The position numbers and the translations under genes are program-made. DNA of 64,000 bases from WJMB01 sp964581465 (GTDB lineage Bacteria > RBG-13-66-14), in contig CAZOOP010000008.1 of assembly GCA_964581465.1 (NCBI GenBank), forward strand, positions 27,349 through 91,348. Reading direction: 5' to 3'. Each line of letters opens with the position of its first letter. The first letter of the stretch is position 1. Of the stretch, positions 43,948 through 53,200 are shown in pieces. The notes below the pieces were generated by a model that did no database searches, was not told the DNA's origin, and saw nothing but the letters and a program-made list of their open reading frames with translations.

Positions 43948-45257
43948 CCCCGGAGGACCCAGAGGCCCGGTCCGCCTCGCGGGCGCGCACCCAGCGCATC
44001 GACCTGGGCGGCCTGCGCGAGCGGGCCCGGAGCCTGTGGCGCTTCGTCACTCGGCGAGGCGTCCTGCGTTGGATCCGCGACATCCTCCTCACCCTCACCG
44101 CCCTGTTCACCCTCTTATCCCTGCACAACCTGCGCGCCCAGTTCCCCCGGCGCGAGTTCGCCGTCTACCCCCGTCTGGGCGGCTACTACGATTACCGGGG
44201 CGCGCTGTGCGTCCACTCCGACTACTCCAACGGCAAGGCCTCCTACGGCGAGATCGCCCAGCACGCCCACGACGCCGGTCTGGACTTCGTCGTCGTCTGC
44301 GACAAGGGCACCATGCAGGCCCGCAATGACGGCAAGGTGGGCAGCTACGGCAACCTGTTCCTCTTCTGCGGCGCCGAGCTCGAGCGCCCCGAGGGGCGGA
44401 TGTGGTTCCTGGGACCCACCAAGATGCCGGCGTCGAGCGGCGACCCCGACGCGGCTACGGCCACCCTGCTGGCCGAGCTCGACGACCACCTCACCGTGAT
44501 AGCCATGCCCACCGACCCCCAACGTCCCTGGACCGACCTCTCCCTGGGCGGCTTCGACGCCCTCGAGGTGGTCAACCTGACCAGCCTCTGGCGTCGCTGC
44601 GACCCCTGGCAGTGGCTGGCGGCGGCCAGCGTCAACCTGATCGACGGCGCCGGCTCCCTGGCCCGCCTGGGCATCGACCGCCGGCCCTTCCTGCTCTGGG
44701 ACGAGCTGACCCGGCATCGTCGGGTGGTCGGCCTGAGCTCCGTCGACGTCACCGGCCGCACCAAGGTCATCGGCGATTGGTACATCCCCACCCCGGACTA
44801 CCCGGACGCCCTGCGCTTCCTGCAGACCCACGTCCTGCTGCCCCGCCGCTTGCCCGAGGAGCCCCGCGAGGCCTTCCTGCTGGTCAACAGCGCCCTGAAG
44901 GCCGGGCATTGCTACGGCTCCGTGGCCCCCATCGGCATCGGCTCCGGCTTCCGCTTCACCGCCCGCCAGGGCGACAGCGTCGCGGTGATGGGCGACGAGC
45001 TGGTCATCGACGCCGCCGCGGGCGAGCCGGTCTCCCTGGAGGCCTACTGCCCGCCCGCCGAGGGCGTCTTCCTGACCCTGCTACGCGACGGCGAGGAGCT
45101 GCTGCGCTCCCGTGACCGCCGGCTGACCTACGTCACCAGCCGCCCCGGCGTCTATCGCGTCGAAGCCTGGATCAAGGCGCCCAACCTCCCCTTCGGCGAC
45201 ATCGAGCGCCTCTGGCTCTACTCCAACCCCATCTACCTGCGCCTCCCCGAATCATGA
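43944..45257 (+). CDS. Membrane-anchored PHP-domain paralogue without metal ligands
   Basis: 437 residues. One N-terminal membrane helix (about 45-65, ILLTLTALFTLLSLHNL), then a domain collinear with the intact PHP protein at 19009. HLHSDYSDG is replaced by CVHSDYSNG, LTDHDT by VCDKGT, AHPDHRG by AMPTDPQRP, and GCNDNHG by GLSSVDVTG. So most of the metal-binding His/Asp residues are gone and catalysis by the PHP mechanism is not expected. The beta-rich C-terminus RRLTYVTSRPGVYRVEAW matches its paralogue. It may be a binding or regulatory pseudoenzyme in the periplasm. It overlaps the genes on both sides by 4 bp. Confidence 0.78.
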   Translation: MTPEDPEARSASRARTQRIDLGGLRERARSLWRFVTRRGVLRWIRDILLTLTALFTLLSLHNLRAQFPRREFAVYPRLGGYYDYRGALCVHSDYSNGKASYGEIAQHAHDAGLDFVVVCDKGTMQARNDGKVGSYGNLFLFCGAELERPEGRMWFLGPTKMPASSGDPDAATATLLAELDDHLTVIAMPTDPQRPWTDLSLGGFDALEVVNLTSLWRRCDPWQWLAAASVNLIDGAGSLARLGIDRRPFLLWDELTRHRRVVGLSSVDVTGRTKVIGDWYIPTPDYPDALRFLQTHVLLPRRLPEEPREAFLLVNSALKAGHCYGSVAPIGIGSGFRFTARQGDSVAVMGDELVIDAAAGEPVSLEAYCPPAEGVFLTLLRDGEELLRSRDRRLTYVTSRPGVYRVEAWIKAPNLPFGDIERLWLYSNPIYLRLPES

Positions 45258-46393
45258 GCCCCCCCTCCAGCCGTCCACGCCACGGCGTCTACCTCCACGT
45301 TCCGCTCTGCCGGCGGCGCTGCAATTACTGCGCCTTCTACAGCCGAACCGCCCAGCAGGGTCTCGCCGAGCGCGTCGGCCGGGCCTTGATCAGCGCAGCG
45401 GCCAGGACCGCCCCGGTTCGGGGACGCACCCTCTACGTCGGCGGCGGGACGCCCAACCTGCTCTCCGCGCCGCTGCTGATGGACCTGCTGGCCCGGGCCG
45501 CCGAGCGCTTCGGCCTGCCCAGCGGCGGCGAGATGACCATCGAGGCCAACCCCGCCGCCCACCACGACCCCGGTTACCTGGGCGCTCTGGTCCGCGCCGG
45601 GCTGACCCGCCTCTCCGTGGGCTTCCAGTCCTTCGACGACGCCGAGCTGCGCCTGCTGGGCCGCCTCCACACCGCCGACGACACCGCGATCATCGCCAAC
45701 GCCCGCCGCGCCGGTGTGCGCTCGCTCTCCCTGGACCTGCTCTACGGCCTGCCCGACCAAGGACCGCGGACCTTCAGCGCCTCCCTGCGTCGCGCCGTGG
45801 AACTCGGCGTCGATCATCTATCCCTCTACGCCCTCAAGCTCGAGCCGGGAACCCCCCTGGCCCGGGCCGTGGAGTCCGGCGGGCTGCCCGTTCCCGATCC
45901 CGACGCCGCCGCCGACTGTTACGCCGCCGCCCGGGAGCTGCTGGCCGCCGCCGGGTTCCAGCAGTACGAGATATCCAACTTCGCCCGCCCCGGCCATCGC
46001 TCGCGGCATAACGAACACTACTGGCGCGGTGGTCGCTTCATCGGACTGGGCCCCTCGGCGGTGGGCGACGACGGCACCGTCCGCCGCCGGGTCACCCCCG
46101 ACCTCGAGGCCTGGCTGGCCGCAGTCGAGAACGGGCGCGAACCCCCCGTCGAGCTCGAGGAGCCCACCCCCCGCCAGCGGGAGATCGAGTTCGCCATGCT
46201 CAACCTGCGCCACCTGGAGGGTTTATCAGTAAGGGTTTTCGCCGAGAGGTTCGGTCGGGATGCCTTAGCCGCCTTCCCCGGTCTGGCCTCCCACCTGGAG
46301 GCCGGGCGGCTGGTCCTCTCCGGCGGCGCCCTGCGGCTGTCCCCAGAGCACTTGCTGACCAGCGACGCCGTCCTGCGCGATCTGTTCGACTGA
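45254..46393 (+). CDS. hemW: HemW-like radical SAM haem chaperone
   Basis: 379 residues. Starts with YLHVPLCRRRCNYCAFYS (CX3CX2C, Cys19, Cys23 and Cys26), followed by the HemW hallmarks YVGGGTPNLLSAPLL, TIEANPA, RLSVGFQSFDDAELRLLGR and DLLYGLPDQG. The HemW-type C-terminal domain (ARPGHRSRHNEHYWRGGRFIGLGPSA, in part) is present. HemW has been confused with HemN; the short length and lack of HemN's N-terminal extension favour HemW, a haem-binding chaperone. It closes the four-gene operon starting at 42393. Confidence 0.9.
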   Translation: MSPPSSRPRHGVYLHVPLCRRRCNYCAFYSRTAQQGLAERVGRALISAAARTAPVRGRTLYVGGGTPNLLSAPLLMDLLARAAERFGLPSGGEMTIEANPAAHHDPGYLGALVRAGLTRLSVGFQSFDDAELRLLGRLHTADDTAIIANARRAGVRSLSLDLLYGLPDQGPRTFSASLRRAVELGVDHLSLYALKLEPGTPLARAVESGGLPVPDPDAAADCYAAARELLAAAGFQQYEISNFARPGHRSRHNEHYWRGGRFIGLGPSAVGDDGTVRRRVTPDLEAWLAAVENGREPPVELEEPTPRQREIEFAMLNLRHLEGLSVRVFAERFGRDALAAFPGLASHLEAGRLVLSGGALRLSPEHLLTSDAVLRDLFD

Positions 46394-46995
46394 TTTGTTA
46401 TGACCGGCTCCCCGGCCGGGCCTCCTCCGCCGACGGCTTTCCGGCTGTTTCCGTATGCTCGACAAGCCGCCGGTTCGACAGGCGCACATCGAGCATCAAT
46501 CATTGAATTGCAAGCATCGGGACGCCGGGTGAGCGCGGTCGGTCGGAATGGTGTCTGTTCTGTTTGGCGCTCCCGATGAGCATCGCAACGGCTTGATTAA
46601 CAGCGGTCCATTCCATGGCTGAAGACCATTTCTCCCAACCGCCGTATTCAGGAAGTGATCATCACCAGAGACTGAACCACGTATTCGCAATTGCTTAAGG
46701 CATCATGGAACGTGATCGGACCAAACCAGGCTGATTAGGGGCGGCTTGCCGGGCCGTTCTTTACTTACCGGAAATGCGCCTTGTTGACCCCACAATCATA
46801 TATCTTGCCCTTATTACTAGATATTACGACACTTAAGCGTCAGTGACAATCTGCAGTCAGGGCATGGACAAGTGTGCGGATATCCAGGCTTACTTAGTCT
46901 GACGCTCTTCTTATTTGCCACTTTTTGACTGTGTGTTCAATGACCGGAATCTGATACCAAACACGTCAAATATCAACAATGTACAATCACGATCA

Positions 46996-47021
46996 GGTCC
47001 GAACACGGTATACGATCCCTT
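46996..47021 (-). repeat. 26-bp exact repeat, inverted copy
   Basis: Reads as the exact reverse complement of 63946-63971 over 26 bases (core GGGATCGTATACC...). A 13-bp version occurs at 63560-63572. Confidence 0.75.
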
Positions 47022-47024
47022 GAT

Positions 47025-47320
47025 GAAGGATGCATTGAGACGGCTCCTTGTAACCACCCGCAGCGAGGGGTCAACCAGCGAAGTCGGATAACGGAAGAAG
47101 CTGCTAAAGCGAGCAATGGAGCGACGTCAGCAGGTCCTCACTCACGGCCTGGTGGAACATGAATGGAACCAGCAGACGCGGGCTTCCGGCGAAACTCAAT
47201 ACAAGGCCGGGTATGGTGCCACCAAACAACGGGATGGCAACGGCGGCCAGTGTGAACGATAAAGCAATGAATTACAGTCTATCAGCTGGATGAATCGGTT
47301 TCGGTGCGAGTGATAATCCC
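47025..47320 (-). repeat. MITE-like AT-rich repeat, inverted copy
   Basis: The plus strand ends with GTGATAATCCC (47310-47320), the reverse complement of the family left terminus. Internal blocks match the 18500 and 61176 copies in reverse: GAGGGGTCAACCAGCG, GGATAACG, GCAATGGAGCGACG, AGGTCCTCACTCAC. The other terminus is degraded, so the left border is approximate. Confidence 0.65.
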
Positions 47321-47550
47321 TACCGGAAACACCAAGCCTTGAGGCCCTGGATTGTCGCCACAAACCGAGTATCCGGCAACACGCCTCTCACCCGATGCGG
47401 CTCCTCCTGGATACAATGCTGATCTGGTATCTTGCGATAATCTCAACAGAGTAACCGATCCTGCAAACCGACCCCGTCCAACCGCCCGTCGCCGATCCCC
47501 CCCGACCGGCGGAATCCATGGATGCTCAATCGCATTAACCCCTTATTATC

Positions 47551-47579
47551 TTGACCTTTAGAACCCGACGAGATATACT
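47551..47579 (+). promoter_or_regulatory. Sigma70-like promoter of the beta-propeller gene
   Basis: TTGACC (47551-47556), a 17-bp spacer and TATACT (47574-47579), 70 bp before the ATG at 47649. Confidence 0.7.
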
Positions 47580-47648
47580 GAAAATCAGTTGCAAAGGCAC
47601 GCTGTTACCCGGTGCGTGAGCACCGATACCGGTTGACTGGAGTGGGAC

Positions 47649-48848
47649 ATGGCTCGGATACAGATATCCCAGGAAGAGGTCGAGCTGATCCGCAAGAGCG
47701 CCCTGGCCGAGGTGGACCGGCTGACGGCCAAGCTCAAGGACACCATCAACAGCTACTTTCTGCGCTTCAAGACCGACGACATCCACACTTGGACCTGCTA
47801 TCGCGGCAACACCGCCCACACCGGCGTCGTCGGCCCGGCGATCATCCCCCCCGAGGGCGAGCCGGCCTTCGAGTACGAGATCGGCGAAGGCGTCGCCACC
47901 GGCCCCAGCCTGACCCAAACCCACCTGGTCACCCCGGCCGCCGGCGGCGAAGAGCTGCATTGCGTCGCCCTGGAAACCGGCGAGCGCGCCTGGAAGGCCC
48001 AGCTCGACGGCAAGGTCTCCTGCCCGGCGGCCATCGGCTGGGACGGCTACGTCTACGTGGCCTGCGACGACCTCAACCTCTACTCCATCGGCATCGAGAG
48101 CGGCCTGCTGCGCTGGAAGTACCTCTTCGACGATCTAATCCAGCTCACTCCCTGCGTCGAGGGCTCCAACGTCTTCCTGGTCACCCAGGAGGGCTTCCTG
48201 CTGGCCCTGGACGCCACCCAGAGCTCGCTGAAATGGATCAGCCCCTGGGAATCGGCCTTCAGCGAACCCACCGCCGGCACCGGCGCAATCTACCTCTCCA
48301 CCTACGACGGCTGCCTGATGAGCGTCTATATGGGCTCCGGCGACATCCGCTGGAAGACCCGCTCCTTCGGCAACGCCGGCAGCTCGCCCACCTACTACGA
48401 CAACAAGCTCTACTTCGCCATCCCCGAGACAGCCGGTGAGCTCGAAGACAAGCCCGGCTCCCAGCGCCCCTACCTTATCGTCATCGACGCCGCCACCGGC
48501 AAACTCCTCTGGCGCTACGAGACCATCGCCTCGCTGACCTGCACACCGGCCATCGCCGAAGGACGCGTCTTCACCGTCGCCCAGAACTACCTCGAGGCCG
48601 TCAGCAGCGACGGCGGCAACCGGCTCTGGCGCGTCAGTACCGAGACGCCCATCCGCCACAGCCCCGTCGTCACCGACAACGCCGTCTTCGTCACCACCCG
48701 CGATGGTATCCTTCACGGCTTCGACGTCGCCAAGGGCGAGGAGCTCTGGCGGCACCAACTCGAAGCCCCCGCCGTCGACGGCCCCTGCTTCGCCGCCGGC
48801 CGCCTGGTGGTCTCCTGCGAAAACGGTATGCTCTACGCCTTCAAATAG
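47649..48848 (+). CDS. PQQ-like beta-propeller protein, cytoplasmic
   Basis: 399 residues with a GGAGTGGG ribosome site. A helical N-terminus (residues 1-45, MARIQISQEEVELIRKSAL) has no signal peptide. Six to seven PQQ-type propeller blades follow, with tryptophan-docking phrases ALETGERAWKAQLDGKV, GIESGLLRWKYLF, GSGDIRWKTRS, DAATGKLLWRYETIA, DGGNRLWRVST and DVAKGEELWRHQL. Similar blades occur in BamB and PQQ dehydrogenases, but those are exported. A non-exported form with a coiled N-terminal extension suggests a binding scaffold rather than an enzyme. It is followed by a terminator. Confidence 0.85.
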   Translation: MARIQISQEEVELIRKSALAEVDRLTAKLKDTINSYFLRFKTDDIHTWTCYRGNTAHTGVVGPAIIPPEGEPAFEYEIGEGVATGPSLTQTHLVTPAAGGEELHCVALETGERAWKAQLDGKVSCPAAIGWDGYVYVACDDLNLYSIGIESGLLRWKYLFDDLIQLTPCVEGSNVFLVTQEGFLLALDATQSSLKWISPWESAFSEPTAGTGAIYLSTYDGCLMSVYMGSGDIRWKTRSFGNAGSSPTYYDNKLYFAIPETAGELEDKPGSQRPYLIVIDAATGKLLWRYETIASLTCTPAIAEGRVFTVAQNYLEAVSSDGGNRLWRVSTETPIRHSPVVTDNAVFVTTRDGILHGFDVAKGEELWRHQLEAPAVDGPCFAAGRLVVSCENGMLYAFK

Positions 48849-49337
48849 CCGGCGCCGCTGCCAACAAAGCGCCCGGCCACCCGACCCGGCGGTTACCCCG
48901 CAAACGGTACCTCACCGGGCGGGGTTTTTCACCAGAGGGGCTGGTATTCGGGGCAGGCACAATAAGCCGATGCCAGGCGAGGAGGCTGGTGAAAAGCGCG
49001 CCGGACGGATGACCGGGAGGGCTGTTACGCAAGCCGCCCAGCGGGCCTGGTCCGGGGTGCCGCTCAGGATGCCCCTACGGGAACGTTTTGTGGTGTCGGG
49101 AGAACAACAGCGGGAAGCTGGTGCTCCATCCGCCGAAAGCCACACTGGACGCCCCCGGCGCCGTTGCCGATCATCACAACGACAGGATCGCCCGTCCGGC
49201 GCACCGGCGGGATGCACCGACCAAAGTTTGAAAACCAACAACCGCCGACCGAGCGGTAAAGTGAAACCCCGAGCAACCTGCAACGTAGCTTAATCATCGC
49301 GCGGTATTGACAACACCTCAACCAAACCCCACCAGCG
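48849..49337. other. Intergenic gap after the propeller gene
   Basis: 489 bp. It holds the terminator at 48895-48929. The rest is GC-rich without a supported gene or repeat-family copy. Confidence 0.5.
48895..48929 (+). terminator. Intrinsic terminator of the propeller gene
   Basis: Stem ACCCCGC/GCGGGGT (48895-48901 with 48919-48925) with an inner CGGT/ACCG pairing in the loop, then a run of T (48925-48929), 47 bp after the stop codon. Confidence 0.75.
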
Positions 49338-50192
49338 ATGCAGAGAAACCCGTTCCGGCCGCCAGGCATACTCGCCCCGGCCCTGTTGATGACAGTTCTC
49401 CTCCCCCTGGCCTGCGCTCCGGAGCGTCAGGAGGGCGACCCGCAGATCAATGAGTTGGCCGAGGAGGTCAGCGAGAACCCCGACGACGCCGAGCTGCGCT
49501 TCCGCTTCGGCCTGGCCTTCCTCGAACTCGAGCCGCCGGACCTCGAACAGGCCGCCGAGCAGTTCGCCGAGGCGACCTATCTGGCCCCGGCCTGGTCGCG
49601 GGCTCACTACAACCACGGTGTGGTCCTGGCCGAGCTCGAGCGCTACAATGAAGCCCAAGCGGCCTTCGAGCGAGCTGTCGAACTCGAACCGGACTTCGCC
49701 CCGGCCTGGAGCAACCTGGGGTTGATCCACCACCTGCACGCCGAATACCCCCGGGCCGTGGAAGCCTTCCGCCGAGCCCTGGCCGTGAATCCCGACTACT
49801 ACGAAGCCCGTTTCAACCTCGGCTGCGCCTACGAACAAGTGCGCGACATGCCCCGGGCGGTGGAGGCCTACGAGGCGGCGGTCGAGTTGAATCCCGAGGC
49901 CCCGCCGGCCTACCACAACCTGGCCCGGATGTACTACATCGCCGGCCGCTACGCGGAAGCCGTCGAGAAGCTGGAGCACCTGGACGAGCTGCGGCCCGAC
50001 AACCCGCCCACCCTCTACAACCTCTACCGCTGCCACAAGGCCCTGGGGAACATCGCCGAGGCCGACGCCTACTACGAGCGCGCCACCACCATCGATCCGC
50101 GCTACACCGAGATTCCCCTCGAGTCCCACGAGTTCATCCCCATGGATGAGCTGGAGCGGCAGGGCTATCTGCTGTCTCCCGCCGATGAATGA
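49338..50192 (+). CDS. TPR lipoprotein
   Basis: 284 residues. Signal peptide with lipobox PLACAP at about residue 26 (Cys). Six or so TPR units follow: ELRFRFGLAFLELEPPDLEQA (in part), AHYNHGVVLAELERYNEAQ, AWSNLGLIHHLHAEYPRAVE, ARFNLGCAYEQVRDMPRAVE, AYHNLARMYYIAGRYAEAVE and LYNLYRCHKALGNIAEADA. It resembles outer-membrane-attached scaffolds such as PilF/NlpI. A possible role beside the PilQ-like protein is speculation, as that gene is far away. Two small lipoprotein genes follow. Confidence 0.85.
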   Translation: MQRNPFRPPGILAPALLMTVLLPLACAPERQEGDPQINELAEEVSENPDDAELRFRFGLAFLELEPPDLEQAAEQFAEATYLAPAWSRAHYNHGVVLAELERYNEAQAAFERAVELEPDFAPAWSNLGLIHHLHAEYPRAVEAFRRALAVNPDYYEARFNLGCAYEQVRDMPRAVEAYEAAVELNPEAPPAYHNLARMYYIAGRYAEAVEKLEHLDELRPDNPPTLYNLYRCHKALGNIAEADAYYERATTIDPRYTEIPLESHEFIPMDELERQGYLLSPADE

Positions 50193-50268
50193 CACCCAAC
50201 GGCGCCGCGGCGCCGGAGTAAAACCTAGTTGCGACCAGCCCATGGCAACGAGCCAACCGGAGGCGACA

Positions 50269-50643
50269 ATGCGTATCAAGCCCCTTTACGGAGTCCTGAC
50301 CCTGGTCGGCGCCGTGCTGATCGGCTACCTGTTCGGGGTGGCCTGCGAGCGCGATCCCGTCTCCATCGGCGTCGAGGGCGCCGCCACGGTCAAGGTCTAC
50401 GAGATCCCCGCCGGCAACTTCCAGGGCTCCGAGTACGTCGAGTTCGACGAGCTGCGCCTGGATCCCGTCGACGACGACACCACACCGATGCTGCTCATCT
50501 ACGGCGACCACGGCTCCGACGGCGTGCTCTGGTACCCCCTGGACCAGGAGTACTGGCACGCCAAGGACGGCAACCTGCACATCGACGACGACGGCCAGGG
50601 CACCGAGACCTACCGCATCGTTCTGATGTACCAGCTCGACTAG
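50269..50643 (+). CDS. Small membrane-anchored or lipoprotein, unknown function
   Basis: 124 residues from the ATG at 50269, which has GGAGG 6 nt upstream; two in-frame ATGs further upstream lack this. Hydrophobic N-terminus (LYGVLTLVGAVLIGYLFGVAC) with a Cys where a lipobox might be, but the -3 position is Gly, so lipid modification is uncertain. The acidic mature part includes GSEYVEFDELRLDPVDDD and LDQEYWHAKDGNLHID. No family recognised. It precedes the next lipoprotein by 11 bp. Confidence 0.7.
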   Translation: MRIKPLYGVLTLVGAVLIGYLFGVACERDPVSIGVEGAATVKVYEIPAGNFQGSEYVEFDELRLDPVDDDTTPMLLIYGDHGSDGVLWYPLDQEYWHAKDGNLHIDDDGQGTETYRIVLMYQLD

Positions 50644-50654
50644 GAGGAAGCGCC

Positions 50655-51044
50655 ATGAGAAGCAAACTAGCGCTCTCGGCCTGCGCGGCCCTGCTGTTCA
50701 TCGCCGGCTGCAGCGATCCCGAGAGCCTCGTCGAGCCCTACGCCTCCCAGGTCGCCTACGAGTTCACCCGCACCGAGGTCGACAATGCCGGCGGCTGGCT
50801 GGAGATCGCCGAGATCGGCAACGACACCAGCCTGGAGCTCACCCCGGCGGTCAGCGTCTGGGGCGACGGCGCCGCCGACGTCGACGAGGACGGCGACGGA
50901 CCGGGCGGTCCGGTGACCCACTGGGAGACCATCGAGGAGACCGACTGGGCGCTCGACCTGGCCAACGGCCGGGTGTTCATCGACCTGGCCGACGAGAGCC
51001 GCCACTTCCGCGTCGTGGTCACCCGCAGCTCCAGCGAACTCTAG
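50655..51044 (+). CDS. Small acidic lipoprotein, unknown function
   Basis: 129 residues from the ATG at 50655, with AGGAGG 7 nt upstream. Lipobox FIAGC at about residue 19. The mature part is acidic, with GDGAADVDEDGDGPGGPVTHWETIEETDW (in part), and ends with a beta-like segment HFRVVVTRSSSEL. It has the same general plan as the gene before it (acidic, about 125 residues, ends in a beta-strand), so the two may have arisen together. Function unknown. Confidence 0.72.
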   Translation: MRSKLALSACAALLFIAGCSDPESLVEPYASQVAYEFTRTEVDNAGGWLEIAEIGNDTSLELTPAVSVWGDGAADVDEDGDGPGGPVTHWETIEETDWALDLANGRVFIDLADESRHFRVVVTRSSSEL

Positions 51045-51516
51045 GAAGGGATTATCCCAGGCAAGTCAACAGTTACGCATCGCTATCGGCTTGTCGTCAT
51101 GCGCCTTGACGCTCGGCAGACTGTTACTTTCCCCAGCCCGCCCGGTGTCGCCAAACCTTGACGCGCTCGAGTGGGGCGCTGAGAGCAGGGAAATCTCTAC
51201 TCCTGCTTTGCATCCCGGGCCACCCAGGTATACAAGATGCCAAGTGCCTCTATTAGCGGTTTCAGTTATTATCTAGCTCGCTGGTTTATCGAACAGATGC
51301 CTTTCGTGAGTTGGATGCCGGCGCTCCCGTTCTAAATGCCGCTCTTTGAAGTTTCGACTTCGTTCGCTTTCAGGCGATGATCCCTTAGAGAAACACCTAA
51401 GACGCGCAATGAACCGTCCGGACCGAGCCGCCGCCGAGGCCGGTTCGTCGAGGCAGCTCCATTCCACCTGACGGACACGCAGAGTCACACCCAGCAGACA
51501 CTCCCGAGGAGCAGGA
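51045..51516. other. Intergenic gap occupied by one repeat
   Basis: 472 bp; 51058-51384 is a repeat-family copy beginning 14 bp after a stop codon. The rest is the ribosome-site region of the aminotransferase gene. Confidence 0.7.
51058..51384 (+). repeat. MITE-like AT-rich repeat, 327-bp copy
   Basis: Starts GGGATTATCCC and ends GCGATGATCCC. Shares GCTCTTTGAAGTTTCGA, GTTCTAAATGCCGCTC and TCGCTATCGGCTTGTCGTCAT-type blocks with the copy at 41649. It is GC-richer than the other copies. Confidence 0.65.
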
Positions 51517-52686
51517 TTGACGATCGAGCAATCGCGGCGCCTGGCCGCCGTCGAACCCTACATCTTCGCCGAGATCGCCGCCGGAAAGCAGGCCGCCGCC
51601 GAAAGCGGCCTGGAGGTCATCGACCTGGGCCGGGGCGGTCCGGACCTGCCGCCCTACGGCGAGGCCCTCGAGGAGCTGGCCGTCGAGGCCGCCGATCCCG
51701 CCCGCTACTCCTACACCCCCTATTCGGGTTCGCCGAGACTGCAGAAGGCCGTCGCCGACTGGTACGAGCGCCACTTCGGCGTCAGACCCGCCGCCGGCTG
51801 CGTGCCGCTGATGGGCTCCAAGGGGGCGCTCTCCCGGGTCTTTTTGGCCTTCGCCGACCCCGGCGACACGGTCATCCTGCCCGACCCGGCCTTCCCCTCC
51901 TACCGCAGCGCCGCCGTGCTGGCCGGGCTGGAGATCCACCCCCTGCCCCTGGAGGCTGAGCGGGGCTGGCTGCCCGATCTGGCGGCGATCCCCGACGAGG
52001 TCGCCCGCCGAGCCAGGCTGATCCTGCTCAACTACCCCAACAATCCCACCGGGGGCGCCTGCGAGCGCGGCTTCCTCGCCGAACTCGTCGCCTGGGCGCG
52101 GGAGACCGACACCTTGGCCGTCTACGACAACGCCTACCAGTTCCTGGGCTTCGACGAACCCGCGCTGTCGATCCTGGAGGTTCCCGGCGCCGAGGAGATC
52201 GCCCTGGAGTTCCACACCCTGAGCAAGGCCTACGCCATGGCCGGCGCCCGGGCGGCCTTCGCCGCAGGCGCCCCCGAGGCCGTGGCGGCCCTGCGCAAAA
52301 TCGAACTCTACCACCAGGCCGGCCTTTTCGCGCCGCTGATCCAGGCGGTCTGCGTGGCCCTGGAAGACGGCGACGACTACGTCGCCGCCAACCGCCGCGT
52401 CTTCCGGGAGCGCCGCGACGCCGTCTCGGCGGCGCTGACGGCGATGGGCTGGGAGCATAACCTCCCCGTTGGAGCGGCCTACTTCTTCCTCCGCCTGGAC
52501 GGCCCCCCCACCACCGACGACGCCGCCTTCTGCCGCGAGCTGCTGGCCGCCAAGGGCGTGGCCCTGGTTCCGGGACGGGCCTTCGGCGAACGGGGTCGCG
52601 GCTGGGTGCGCTTGGCGCTGACCCGACCTCGGGATGAACTAGAGCGCGCCCTGGAGCGCATCGCCGACTTCCGGGCCTCCCGGTGA
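51517..52686 (+). CDS. PLP-dependent class I/II aminotransferase
   Basis: 389 residues from a TTG at 51517, with GAGGAGC upstream. Fold type I aminotransferase: substrate loop YTPYSGSPRLQKAVADW, DPAFPSYRSA, NYPNNPTGGA (PLP-binding Asn), YDNAYQFLGF (Asp/Tyr) and HTLSKAYAMAGAR with the Schiff-base Lys. It is in the class of LL-diaminopimelate/N-succinyl-DAP and related aminotransferases, but the acceptor is not certain. It is followed by folK, whose GTG overlaps its stop codon. Confidence 0.88.
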   Translation: MTIEQSRRLAAVEPYIFAEIAAGKQAAAESGLEVIDLGRGGPDLPPYGEALEELAVEAADPARYSYTPYSGSPRLQKAVADWYERHFGVRPAAGCVPLMGSKGALSRVFLAFADPGDTVILPDPAFPSYRSAAVLAGLEIHPLPLEAERGWLPDLAAIPDEVARRARLILLNYPNNPTGGACERGFLAELVAWARETDTLAVYDNAYQFLGFDEPALSILEVPGAEEIALEFHTLSKAYAMAGARAAFAAGAPEAVAALRKIELYHQAGLFAPLIQAVCVALEDGDDYVAANRRVFRERRDAVSAALTAMGWEHNLPVGAAYFFLRLDGPPTTDDAAFCRELLAAKGVALVPGRAFGERGRGWVRLALTRPRDELERALERIADFRASR

Positions 52687-53165
52687 TCCGCCGGGCGCTG
52701 ATCGGTCTGGGCTCCAACCTGGGTGACCGCCGGGCCAACCTCTTCGGCGCCGCGGCCGTCTTGGCCGACGAAGCCGACCTGGAACTCCTGGCCCTGAGTC
52801 GTTTCTACGAAAACCCGGCCGTGGGTCTGGCCGCCGGCAGCGGGGACTTCCTCAACGCCTGCGCCCTGCTGGCCACGGGACTGGGCATCGGCGAGCTGGG
52901 CCGCCGGCTGGCCGCCGTCGAGGACGACCACGGACGCGGCGAGGACCGCCGTCGCGGCGACGGCGCCCGCCGACTCGATCTGGACCTGCTCTATCTGGGT
53001 TCGCTGGTCGGCGAGGAGGAAGGCTACATCGTTCCCCATCCCCGGCTGCGCCTGCGGTCCTTCGTGCTCGAGCCGGCCTGCGAGATCGCCCCCTGCCTGC
53101 GCGACCCCCGGGACGGCCGCACCGTGCTCCAGCTCTGGAGAAGCCTGCGCCACCGCTTGAGCTGA
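52683..53165 (+). CDS. folK: 2-amino-4-hydroxy-6-hydroxymethyldihydropteridine pyrophosphokinase
   Basis: 160 residues from a GTG at 52683 overlapping the upstream stop (GTGA). HPPK motifs: ALIGLGSNLGDRRANL, SRFYENPAVG, GDFLNACALLAT, and the signature RRGDGARRLDLDLLYLG (RxxxGxRxxDLDLL), followed by VPHPRLRLRSFVLEP. The enzyme adds pyrophosphate to the pterin in folate synthesis. Its neighbour panB consumes methylene-tetrahydrofolate, a sensible pairing. Confidence 0.93.
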   Translation: MIRRALIGLGSNLGDRRANLFGAAAVLADEADLELLALSRFYENPAVGLAAGSGDFLNACALLATGLGIGELGRRLAAVEDDHGRGEDRRRGDGARRLDLDLLYLGSLVGEEEGYIVPHPRLRLRSFVLEPACEIAPCLRDPRDGRTVLQLWRSLRHRLS

Positions 53166-53200
53166 CGCGGCGCAACGGTATCGTGAAACGAGGTTTAACC

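Larger units (their letters stand above)
46394..47648. other. Longest intergenic island, with repeat sequences
   Basis: 1,255 bp between two plus-strand genes. It contains an inverted repeat-family copy (about 47025-47320), a 26-bp repeat (46996-47021) matching the right end of the window, and the promoter of the next gene (47551-47579). 46500-46980 shows no recognisable content. Confidence 0.65.
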
